This document shows positions 54,921 through 64,000 of a stretch of DNA of 64,000 bases, piece by piece (the first letter of the stretch is position 1; the number at the start of each line of letters is the position of its first letter). Location: positions 806,001-870,000 of the forward strand of contig JAUZTG010000012.1 in the NCBI GenBank assembly GCA_030734395.1. Direction: 5' to 3'. The translations under genes were made by a program, and so were the position numbers. The notes beneath the pieces were generated by a model that was given only the letters and a program-made list of their open reading frames with translations, ran no database searches and was not told the origin of the DNA. The DNA is from Sarocladium kiliense. Taxonomy: Eukaryota > Ascomycota > Sordariomycetes > Hypocreales > Sarocladiaceae.

Positions 54921-56165
54921 TCACACTTGCCTGCTCTTCCTATGCACCAGGCCTTGCATCGGTCCCTGGCAAACGACCTGGGCTTGTACGTCAACATCGC
55001 TTGCCACTGTCGCCGACGCGTCGTTCCCGGCCTCTCCTTCGTCTTCAGCTTCCGACCTGTCATCCTTGGCCACCCCGAGAAAGACGAAGTTGTAGGCGTT
55101 CCTGAGTAGACAGTACAGCCAGAAAATATTCAACGCTTGAAGCGCACCCAATAGGCCGAATGTAATGGCGTTGGACAGTGGACATTTGTACTGCTCCATT
55201 TCCCAATCAAGCACATATGGACCGACAGTGCTGAATTCTCCTCCAGGCAGTGCCGAGTACAAGATCCGTAGGTTGATGTAATTCCGTAGGTAAGTCCACA
55301 TGACAATGCACAGCGCAAAGGACCAGCCCTGCGCCTTGCTTTCAATATAGTTTAGCGACTTGGAGACCGACAAGAAGAATTCGCTAATGTCGTGTGTAAT
55401 GTAAACCGCAATGCCCATGTGCGCGAAATGGAACCGATAGCTGAGCCCCACGAGCGCGACCGTAATGATATGGTGGCTGATGAGCTGGTTGAAGTCCTTG
55501 CGCCGTGCTTCCAGACCCAGGACCATGACCACGACCTGCTGCATCCAGTACGCGGCTTGCAATAGGTAGTAGCACTTGAAGCTCCCCTCGTGTGTGCGGT
55601 GGGGGAAGCCCTCGTACATTCCGTGCGTGTCGAAGTACCAGACGGGCGTGCGATGCATGAGGTACATGCCCCAAGGCCCGATGATGGTGATGTAGAGCGC
55701 CGTGTATACATTTTCAGCGAACCGTGCCTGTTTGGCGCGTGATTTTATGCCGCAGTTACGGGCGAGAGGGTTCAACATTTCTTGCATGCAGATCTCACGA
55801 GTGAAGGTCAGGAATATGGTGTAGAAGCATACAAAGGCGATATCTCGAAGCCCTTTGCCGTATTGCGGTGCATGACGGAAGCTATCGGGAGCATCCTCCT
55901 GCTTGTAGGACAGAAAAATGAACGAATGGGCCGGATTGGATTCGCACGGGTTGGCAGCGTAGACGAGAAGAAAGACAGTCGTGAGGATCAAAGGTACAGC
56001 CCAGGTGCGATGGCGTAGTGCTGTGGCCAGGGATGACTTTCTTCGCCTCGAGAGGCTTTTTGCGTAACGCTTGGCGGACGTCGTCGAAGTCAACCTGACG
56101 CCCGGGTTCTTGGGGCTCAGGTCCATCGCGCCCGTATTGAGCCTGGCTCTTGAGTTCGGAGCCAT
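54921..56165 (-). CDS. lag1: Ceramide synthase (LAG1/LAC1 family, TLC domain)
   Basis: ER membrane enzyme that N-acylates sphingoid bases to (dihydro)ceramides. A single exon of 414 residues from ATG 56165; an internal ATG 13 codons on is possible. A basic N-terminus (KRYAKSLSRRRKSS) precedes the first membrane helix (WAVPLILTTVFLLVYA). The TLC domain has SFKCYYLLQAAYWMQQVVVMVLG, then the Lag motif DFNQLISHHIITVALVGLSYR with the double His, and HMGIAVYITHDISEFFLSVSKSLNY, where relatives have D-x-x-D/E. The C-terminal tail is acidic. The KxxFNQ... pattern fits the fungal BarA/Lag1 type making glucosylceramide or inositol-phosphoceramide precursors. No introns, which is unusual here but common for this gene in some ascomycetes. 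Two other families nearby are unrelated. Confidence 0.93.
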   Translation of the reverse strand: MAPNSRARLNTGAMDLSPKNPGVRLTSTTSAKRYAKSLSRRRKSSLATALRHRTWAVPLILTTVFLLVYAANPCESNPAHSFIFLSYKQEDAPDSFRHAPQYGKGLRDIAFVCFYTIFLTFTREICMQEMLNPLARNCGIKSRAKQARFAENVYTALYITIIGPWGMYLMHRTPVWYFDTHGMYEGFPHRTHEGSFKCYYLLQAAYWMQQVVVMVLGLEARRKDFNQLISHHIITVALVGLSYRFHFAHMGIAVYITHDISEFFLSVSKSLNYIESKAQGWSFALCIVMWTYLRNYINLRILYSALPGGEFSTVGPYVLDWEMEQYKCPLSNAITFGLLGALQALNIFWLYCLLRNAYNFVFLGVAKDDRSEAEDEGEAGNDASATVASDVDVQAQVVCQGPMQGLVHRKSRQV

Positions 56166-56724
56166 GGGCGTTTAGGTTGCAACGGTTTCCGGAGGGCCGA
56201 TACGGAGGCGGTGCAATTCACACAAGCTACCGGCGAGGAAGAGACGAAGCGAAACCTGAAGGGAGAATGAGATAAAAAATCGGTGGTATCAAAGCTCAGC
56301 CTGGAATATGCTTTTACTCTCCGAATCGGAAGGTAAACGTCGTGATATTCCTCCGAACAGAGCGGGGTATGGCGCTTCTCACAGAAGAGAGGACTTCGGC
56401 ATCGCAGCTAATCCCGCCTACTAAGTTCAAGCCCGTCTCTGGCGGTAGAATAGGAGGAGAGGGGCGGCAGTGTGGAACGCAAGGGCTGTTCAGGGACCTC
56501 CGGTCAATATTGGCTCGGGGTTCGGCGTAGAGATGGACCATCAGCTGTCAGAACCATGGTCAACAAACGCCTTTGACATACGATGCCGACTACGTTGAGG
56601 CGCAAGACAGAGGAGCACAACAAACCCATGCTTTTCGTTCTCTCATGCTCTAGGAATGAGAAGGCACAGGATGGACCGTGGCCTGATGTATCATGTCACA
56701 CCTTGAATCTAGTCTCCTACGAAC
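56166..56724. other. Ceramide synthase promoter, 3' flank of a regulator
   Basis: No gene supported; short frames on both strands lack domain resemblance. Confidence 0.4.
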
Positions 56725-58854
56725 CTAGCCTATGGGTGGACTGTTCACTGCCCAGAAATCCTTGAGTCTCTGACTAACTCTCAATCCCGGCCATCCTATA
56801 TGCATCTCCGCTTGTGAGACAATGCTCAGCAATTGAGATATCTCGTCAGGCTCCGTAAACAGTTCTCCCGTCATCCCGACTGACAAACCAGCCAAGATCT
56901 TCGCCGCTGTGTACTCTGGGTTAGACAAGGAGATGCCCACAATGAGCCGCACCGACTCTCGGATAGTCTCTTCTCGGGCTATCAGAGATGCTGTGCGACC
57001 CAGTCCTAACGTAGAGACCCGTGGGTCGTGCGCTAGGAGTAGGATCTTGCATATCTCCAAGTATTGCCTGGCGGCGATCGGCGGATCAGACATGTAGTAA
57101 GTCTCAGGAAACATGCCCGCCGCCACTTTGATACCCCTGATGCTGCTGTCTGATGAGATCTCCTGTGGACAGCTACCAGTGCCGACTCGATTCAGGGGAT
57201 TGAATGAAGCAGGCTTACTCCGTTCCCAGTCATCGAGGTATTGCCATAGCTGTTCCCACTGTTCGGCGGACCGAGGGTCGCGACCATAGACGTAGTTGGT
57301 GACGCGAACGGTATGGGACGTAATCCTCAACGCCCACATGAAGTCAGGAGCTGGTTCGAGAGACTCATCCACGCCGCAATGATGGCCGGCGATCTCCATT
57401 GGTCGTTGGGTGATGTTAGCAATGTAGAGCTCCTGTCTCATAGCTACGGCCATCGCGGCGTTGACAAGATCAGGAGACTGGTGATTACGGCTTTTCATCC
57501 GCAGAAGTACAGACGCGCGCACCGTATGCGTGATGGTAGATCGATCGTGAGGACCTTTTAATCCAGGCTCAAGTCAGTCTTTCCGAGGGTTCCCTCTTCT
57601 ATTAAGACTTCTCTCAGACTTACCTGTCATCTCCTCCAGACATCGTTGCATTACTGCCATGACGAAAATAGAACTATCGATAGGCTCTGAGTGTGTACAA
57701 GAGTTGCGAATAGCGGGAATCAGTAACTCAAGGCATCTACGTTCATATTCATCAGAGTTATAAGCTGTTGAGCTGACAGCCTCAAGATGCCGTGCAGACA
57801 CTGCGAGCACGGCAAATAGAATGCACTGATCTTGGAGTATAGTCGCTTGTATATGTGAGCGGAAGGGCGCCCTCGGGTCGAGATAGTCGAACTACAGACC
57901 GTTATTAGCAAGCCTTACTTTCCATCTCCACTGACTTATACTCTCTGCAGCGCTACATGGACGTACCCAAGGTAACAAGTAGGTGAGGAAATGCTTGACG
58001 AGCTGGGCTTGCTCAGCAGTAAGCTGCCACGATTGAGAAGATTGATCATTTGATATGAGAGTGTCCCCGCTGTTTGACCTCGAAATAGTCTGGGAGTACT
58101 CTTGTGACGGCGTCGCGCTTGCAGGTTGGGACTCTAGGACATGCTGAGCCAGTGGATCTCCAGTGGGCACCGATGCCGAATCCCAGCGACATGGCCGTTC
58201 AGCATCTCCGGGACATGATGAATGCCCATGAAGTTCGACAGAGGGTGACGCGTGAAGAGCTGAAGGCCGACTCCAGGGCCTCAGACGGACCCGGGGCAGC
58301 GGCGAACTGCCATCGTCACTGTAGGGAAGCGATCTAGGTGGGCTTTTAGAGGTGTTCAGCTGGTCGGTTGCATCGACAGATCTATGATGGGTATCCGGAA
58401 CACCGCGAATCGGCCCCCAATCGCCTGGACTGCAACATGGAGAAGGTAAAGCTTGCTGGGTCGCCTGGGCTGGCTTTTCCGCGCGAGGGGTCAGCTCGCT
58501 GAAGAGGATGCGGAGTTCTGTTCGGGGACCGCCGCCGTGACATGCGACGCCTGCCTTTTGGCAAAGAGAACATGTCTTCTTCTTGCTGGTGATGTCACCT
58601 GAAATTAAAGAGTTAGGACGCGTCTCTGACTCGGACTGCCGCCATCTACTCAGGAGGACGTACACTTCTTGTGTCGCGCACGGCATCGTTGGCTACCAAC
58701 CTCGGCATTTTATTAGCTCCGACGTCCTGGAACAACACAGGGATGGCGACATCTGGCCCTACCAAGCACGGGAGGGCGTTTGGCCCTGTGACCGGAGATT
58801 CTTGCCATGAAAGCTGCTATGATCCGGGCGGAACTGCTTGATGTTCAAGGACAT
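56725..58854 (-). CDS. Zn2Cys6 transcription factor (cluster split by two introns)
   Basis: 616 residues in five exons (58763-58854, 58664-58692, 57967-58598, 57624-57891, 56725-57554). The zinc cluster is assembled across introns: exon 1 ends in the first two bases of the first Cys codon (TG|), exon 2 (29 bases) supplies QRCRARHKK and the T of the next Cys, and exon 3 starts GT then DITSKKKTCSLCQKAGVAC. The spliced reading is RACQRCRARHKKCDI then KKKTCSLCQKAGVACHG, C-x2-C-x6-C-x8-C-x2-C-x6-C. The body is a fungal_trans_2-like helical domain (FLTYLLPWFDYLDPRAPF, AVLAVSARHLEAV, ELYIANITQRPMEI, KILLLAHDP). The start ATG 58854 has an open frame into the cluster; an ATG at 58686 would lack the first half of the zinc module. 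Targets unknown. Confidence 0.85.
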
Positions 58855-59935
58855 CGTGGAAGGTAAAGGGAATGAATGCCCGCCCAGTGGGACAAAGGCG
58901 GGCGGGACTTCTAGTCTAAGTAGGTCAGCGCGACACAAACAACGCAAGGGAAAGCCTCGTCTGCGATAATACAATGGGGCGCTTCTGCACTTCAGCTCCA
59001 CCAACTACTAGGCTGTCGGAAAGCATTACTAGATACGGCAATTTGCTACTTATTGAATGTATGCCAGGGCGAAGAGACAACTATTCCTTCGTTTCCCAGC
59101 ATCGACTGTTGGTGACAGCAGCTCACTTCTGGAATCCCGTTTCTTCATGAGTTATTAAATCAAGCATTCCGGGTACTCTGAGATATGGAGCATGTTACTT
59201 CAAACCCCGCATCTTCTCAAAGAGCTTCACCCTCGACATGTTCACTTCGATAGGCAGTGTAAGGGCGAAGAGATAGATAGTTCCTATCTGAAAGATGAGA
59301 AGAACAAGTAGGATGAACATCATCCTTGATTTCAGTTCTTCCTTGAGCCGTACACCCGCCGTCGACGCCCAAGTTCGCTCCTGGAACCCCACCTTGATTC
59401 ATCGCCCACGAGAAATACAACCAAGCAATACTGCAGCGCATTTCCTGGCTAAAGAGTCTATGGCTACTTCCTGGGTAGCTTCACTACGGCTGCCTTGAAG
59501 CAGAGCGGTTTGCTAGCAAGGCGATTTCTTTTCCTCCAGGATAACGCGATACATTAGGGCCTGCGCGTCTCTTCCCCAAATTGTGGAGGATGATGAGGTG
59601 TCATGTGTCAGTCGGACTTGGGTGGCTGTGGACAGCTTATTAGCGTCGATTTTGTCGGAGAGACATTCCTTTTCCACTCCCTCCCCTCTCCGAAGATGAT
59701 GGGGAAACATCCGCCTTACAAAAGTTTATTTCAGTCCATACAATAAGGCAGTTCCGCTGGTACGTCCGGTCTGTGCATGATCGTACCGAATTGTATTTAT
59801 ACTAGACCCTCTGACCGCGCGCCAATTCTCCCTCCCCCGTCTACAATCCCTCCTCCAACAAATAGTAAGCTCTGGGATATTCTGTGATAAAGGGTATTGA
59901 TGATCACTGGACTAACCTTTGCGCAAGCGAGCAAC
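58855..59935. other. Gene-free stretch with a possible decayed frame
   Basis: Contains a minus-strand frame 59195-59710 interrupted by two stops (see the separate entry). No other support. Confidence 0.35.
59195..59710 (-). pseudogene. Possible decayed open frame of unknown family
   Basis: A minus-strand frame of 172 codons from ATG 59710 to stop 59195 is broken only by TAG at 59513-59515 and TGA near 59401-59403, both reachable by one C-to-T change (CAG, CGA). The last part, FILLVLLIFQIGTIYLFALTLP, is a probable membrane helix. I recognise no family. Chance is quite possible. Confidence 0.25.
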
Positions 59936-61315
59936 ATGCCGCAGACTTTGTTAGATCTGCTTCGCAGCCATTCTGCTGTCGACTGCGATACTTTAGATGC
60001 CGAAGGTTAGTAGATGACGCTTAGTGCCCATGCGGCCGTCTCCTTCAATTGCTGCCTCGGTTAACTCATCGCAGTGGCCCAGAGCCTTGGTCCTTTCGTT
60101 GATTGTACATCAAATCAGGTATGTCATTATGATCTCACACGCCTTGTGTCAGACATTGAAGATCAACGCATGGCCTAACACCGCTCTCAAGGCGATTGCG
60201 TATGGAGAGCTATCGAAAAAGGACTCCCATGGAAACTTGAGACATCATCATCTGCTTCTAGATTCGCTTGCCTACGCAAAGTCCAACGCAGCCGACTTTC
60301 CAGAAGTGGATGTCATTGAGCTGGCAGTGGAAGTCGCGACGATTAAACTAGCACACCGTGTTGCGCCCTACATCACAGGTTATATCCACGTTCAAGCCAA
60401 TCCGCGATACTGTTACGACAAGCCTCGCTTGATAAAGAACGCTCGCAGTACGATCCATCAACATCCTCAGCTCTATATCTGGGCTGCATCTTGACGTTTT
60501 AAGGGAGCGGCAGCTAACGGCTTGTACAGGGCTCGCTGTTCTATCTGGCAGATTGAACCCAGACCTCAGCCTCCAAAACATATGCATCAAGATCCTAGCT
60601 ACCTGGGAAGGACTTCAAGCTTGTTCCGAGCTTGGGAAGCATGGCATCTTGACTCTTGCTACGAGTATCGTCTCACTGCAGCAAGCTGCGCTGGCGTCCT
60701 CAGTGGGATGTGCTTATATGGCACCCTACATAAATGAGCTTAGAGTCCATTTTGATGACTCGTAAGTCTGCATCGTCGATCAACCTTTAGGCCGGCGCCA
60801 AGCTTACCATCACATTATAGATTCGTCGACGAGGACAGGCTGATGGCGATCCCGGGTCATGTCCGAAGGTATGTTTGTGGTTCTTCGAACATAAATCTGT
60901 GACTTCATGGTTTTTGTGGTGCTTATAGATTGACTGACTAATGCAATGATTCAACAGGCTGTATGAGCGGACTGGAAGCAAGACCGTCATCACCGTCGCC
61001 AGCCTCACGACTGTAGCCGAAGTCATGCAGCTTGCAGGAGCAGATCACATCACGTTGGGCCCACCTCTTCTCTCACAGCTATCAGAAATACCTGCGGATA
61101 GCTGGAAAAAGGAGGAGGTTGGATCTGTATTTGAGACGTCGCGTAAGGCTGGAGTGGCCGACATGGATAATAGCGAGAACGAGGCTAGCTGGCGATTCGC
61201 CTTCAGCAGAGACGAGAATGGAGAGAGGGAGGTGAAGATGATCAGAGCTATTAATATCTTCTGCAACAAGCAGAACGATCTCGAGAGCCTTGTGCGTCTA
61301 TACATGGATCACTGA
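59936..61315 (+). CDS. Transaldolase-like protein
   Basis: TIM-barrel enzyme of the transaldolase family (PF00923), 335 residues in six exons (59936-60005, 60075-60118, 60192-60447, 60530-60761, 60821-60868, 60958-61315). Starts MPQTLLDLLRSHSAVDCDTLD; then the 44-base exon VAQSLGPFVDCTSNQ, AIAYGELSKKD, ELAVEVATIKLAHRVAPYITGYIHVQANPRY, KNARRLAVLS (split by an intron), NICIKILATWEGL with the Schiff-base Lys, VGCAYMAPYINELRVHF and TVASLTTVAEVMQLAGADHITLGP. In bona fide transaldolases the residue after K-I is Pro or Ala/Ser; here it is Leu. This form is the fungal transaldolase-like group found beside secondary-metabolite or pentose-phosphate-shunt genes rather than the housekeeping TAL1. The partner MFS transporter lies convergent at 61540. 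Activity not certain. Confidence 0.88.
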
Positions 61316-61539
61316 GGGAGACACTATGTAGGCCGACATGAGCAAGCAACGAGAGACGCATCTGCTCACAACTCAACTCATTACTTCCGGTCTTTGTTGT
61401 ATGCAAAGATAGATAGGACTGTGCAAAGCAAGAGAAGATGCCGTCGTGGTCGAAATTGATGTCGATGATGAATCAACAGTCCACTTGAAGCCTCTCATAA
61501 TACAAGTGCCAACATCATACCACCAGAGTTGCCGCCTGT

Positions 61540-63317
61540 CTAAGTCATGTAACGGAAGTTCTGGGCACCGTCGCCACCCTGCGTCACATCAATAGCCACG
61601 TTCTCCTCGGGCTTTCCATAGAGACGATCCCTCCTCCTGTTCTCGTGCTCAAGCTTGAAATGAAGACCTAGAGCAAGGATCACGATCAGCCCCGAAAGGC
61701 CACACCCGACTGCGCAGCCACGAACGTAGAACGGCCTGCAAATGTTGTTAATCGTCTGCCCGTCTAGAGAGATGCCTGCGGAAGCAGGGTAGAAGGAAAG
61801 GGGAAAGTTCATCCAACGTGATCTTAGTTGGGGAGTACTCACGCATCTGTGCTCGGGAACAACGTGCTGCTCACGAAAGACGAGGTCTGGCCGAACGTCG
61901 CTAGAAGACCTAGACCAGCACCTCGCTTTGAGTCTCCGCCCTGGTTGTTCAGGAGCCAGGTGATGTTGATAGCCAAAGCTGGGAAGATACCACAGACTGC
62001 AAGCCAGATACCGGCATAGCGTACCCCGGTCTTTGACTCATCCTGAACAATGGCAAGGAGAAGGTACCCAACGGTTCCCATTGTACCGAAGAACGCCACA
62101 GTGTATCCTCGCTTGCTGTACTTGTCTGAGAACCAAGCGGCTAGCAAGCAGCACAGGAAACCAGTAAAGTATGCAGGGGCAGTCAAACCCTGTGCATTGA
62201 CGCTGGAGTAACCCATATCGCGAACAATGGTGGGCAGGAAGTTGGAAAGACCAGCAAAGGAGTAGTTGCAGCTGAAGTGGATGAAGGTATGCACGTAGTT
62301 CTGGTAGTCAGAGAGACCTGCAAAGATCTGCTTCCAGCTGACCTTGCTCTTGGCTGTACGGTCCACAGTTTCCATCCGAGCAACCGCTTGTTCTCTCTGC
62401 TCCGTGGACAGGAATTTGGCGGTTCCAGGGGAGTCAGGGAGGAAGAAGAAGACGACGACGCAGAATGCAACAGTCGGCAGTCCCTCTATTAGTCAGACCG
62501 AAATCTCGTGTCAGTCCAAATCACTCTACTTGGCAGAGGAGGGGCGTCCCATACCAATGATAAAAAGAAGACGCCATGACTGTACAGGCGAGTCGATATG
62601 GAGGATACCATAGGCGAGCGAGGATGCAAAGCAGTTCGCGAGAGGTGACATGCCGAGGAGTAGAGATACTCGCTTGCCCAACTCACGCCTTTGGTAGAAC
62701 AAGGAGAGGAAGTAAGGGGCTCCAGCACCAAACGCAGCCTCGAAGATACCAAGGAAAGCTCGACAGGCAATCAGTCCTCCAAGGTTCTGGACTGCTCCGG
62801 AACAGGTTGCCGCAGTTCCCCAACTGTAGGATCATCAGCGAGGGCCATCTTTTCCTCCAGACAGTGGGAGAACTCACAGGAAGCAGAGGACAGCCACGTA
62901 AATATGGGCTGGGAGGATTTTCCAGAACATCTGAGTCCATTCGAACAGCACGTAGCAGATATAGAAGGCCTGGAGGACCCAGACCCAGTCATTGTCGGAA
63001 AGGCCCAGATCCTCTTTGATGCCAGAGGTCTTCGCGTTGCCGATGTTGCCTCTGTCGAGATACGAGAGGATATAGAGAATGCACACAACGGGCATCAGGT
63101 GCCTGTCATACTAAAGGAGCAAACATTGTTCGTCAGCGCGCTAATCTTCTAGATGATAGAAGGATCGTTTACTACTTACCTTCCTGCGAATACGCGTCTG
63201 TTCTTGCTCTCCAACCATGATCTGACCGCCCAAGTTCATAGAGTCAGAATTCTCCTTGCTGTTCTCCTGATACTCGACATCAGTGACGCCAGGCTTGGGG
63301 CTATCGGTGTGGGCCAT
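61540..63317 (-). CDS. MFS transporter, anion:cation symporter family (allantoate/nicotinate permease type)
   Basis: About 500 residues in several exons with 12 expected helices. The N-terminal 50 residues are polar (MAHTDSPKPGVTDVEYQ). The first helices contain LMPVVCILYILSYLDRGNIGNAKTSG, the D-R-x-N-I-G-N signature of the Dal5/Tna1/Liz1 family, then WVLQAFYICYVLFEWTQMFWK. The middle has CRAFLGIFEAAFGAGAPYFLS (G-x-x-E-A-x-F), WRLLFIIEGLPTV, FFLPDSPGTAKFLS; the second half PAYFTGFLCCLLAAWFSDKYSKRGYT and LAINITWLLNNQGGDSKRGAGLG. Family members import carboxylates, vitamins or sugar acids in symport. No TGA(C/G)TCA element seen in its promoter. Convergent with the transaldolase-like gene, so co-regulation is not implied. 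Start chosen at 63317, which fits the family N-terminus. Confidence 0.9.
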
Positions 63318-64000
63318 GATGAACAAGATGTTGTTGCAAAGCAAAGATGAATGTTCAGCAGATGGTCCTGAGGAAGAAGTTGGATGTCTGTCAGTGGAGA
63401 TGGTTGGCTCTTGCAAAGGTTCGGGCGTACTGGTAAGGCACCCTTTATACAAGTTGGGAACACGATGGTGTTGAAAGGAGAATCTAGCCTCCCCCCAACT
63501 CTGCCCTCAGGCATAGTCCGGGGCCCCAACCGTTCCCCAGGTTTTTTCCTCTTGCCAAAGGGGAAAGTCAATGTCGGACCTCCACATTGTTACCCGGGGT
63601 GAATGGTGGTGGCGTCGGCGATCTTGGTTTACCCCACAGATGCCGCAGCTCTCCGAGACAGTCCTGAGATCTCCGATGATAATCCAGGATGGTGATTTCT
63701 GTCCGACCAACCGGACGCATGGACGATTCAACATAATTCATAAGCCAGGGTTTTGATTCGTGCCGAAGAACGGGGTATACTTGTGATTACGTCTGGGGAC
63801 GGTTTCTGTCGGTCCGGGGTAATGATCAATGCCTTCAGCTGAAGATCCTCGAAGCCGATGTCGCAGCTCCCATCATTCACTCAGCACTGTTCCCATGCTT
63901 AAAACCAGATTTCTTGTACTTTACTGTTTTCTCAGTTCTTATCTTCCTTCATCCCACCGTCTAAAACTACCCCCTAGTTTCTCTTCATCTCAGAATATTA
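63318..64000. other. Promoter of the MFS transporter and start of the next interval
   Basis: No gene supported. Contains several CCGGGG stretches (about 63520, 63595, 63817), which are Zn2Cys6-like but GC-rich sequences of this kind are common. Confidence 0.35.

Noticed and set aside
1..64000. CRISPR arrays, rRNA or tRNA genes and bacterial operon signals
   Set aside because: No regularly spaced direct repeats, rRNA-like blocks or tRNA cloverleaf were seen; splice sites make the DNA clearly eukaryotic.

Overview
The window is nuclear DNA of a filamentous ascomycete (Pezizomycotina). Genes carry many short GT-AG introns of about 50-100 bases. Zn2Cys6 and fungal bZIP regulators are frequent. 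There is a fungal group III G-protein alpha subunit, and some relics carry C-to-T type damage of the kind repeat-induced point mutation leaves. I cannot name the species. Exon joins were read by eye; where exon coordinates are given, the spliced length is a multiple of three and the frame stays open.

Layout. 1-8 kb is conserved core: the G-alpha gene (1045-2437) and glycogen phosphorylase (4889-7932). An AT-rich block (about 8.1-8.9 kb) separates it from an accessory region. 8.9-23.7 kb holds a broken cyclase-family gene, a sugar porter, a regulator without a visible zinc cluster, a phytanoyl-CoA-dioxygenase-like enzyme, a 12-exon SDR and an intronless bacterial-looking glycosyl-hydrolase-like gene. 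24.1-45.3 kb is a compact set of ten genes: EthD-domain protein, SDR, old yellow enzyme, sugar porter, aldehyde dehydrogenase, bZIP regulator, SDR, zinc alcohol dehydrogenase, a second sugar porter and an AtuA-family protein. It is followed by a decayed Baeyer-Villiger-type monooxygenase (45.8-46.6 kb). 48-59 kb has three Zn2Cys6 regulators and a ceramide synthase; 59.9-63.3 kb has a transaldolase-like gene and an anion:cation symporter-type MFS transporter.

Most notable: six promoter regions in the 24-45 kb set carry seven copies of a 13-bp element related to the palindrome CCATGANTCATGG, whose core TGA(C/G)TCA is a classic bZIP site, and a bZIP gene sits in the middle of the set. I saw no copy elsewhere in the window. 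This suggests an undescribed, locally regulated gene cluster with no PKS, NRPS or terpene synthase. The gene content (two porters, two SDRs, ADH, ALDH, ene-reductase, AtuA-like and EthD-like proteins) suits uptake and oxidation of a small alcohol or aldehyde, possibly terpenoid or aromatic and possibly released from a glycoside; the substrate is inference only.
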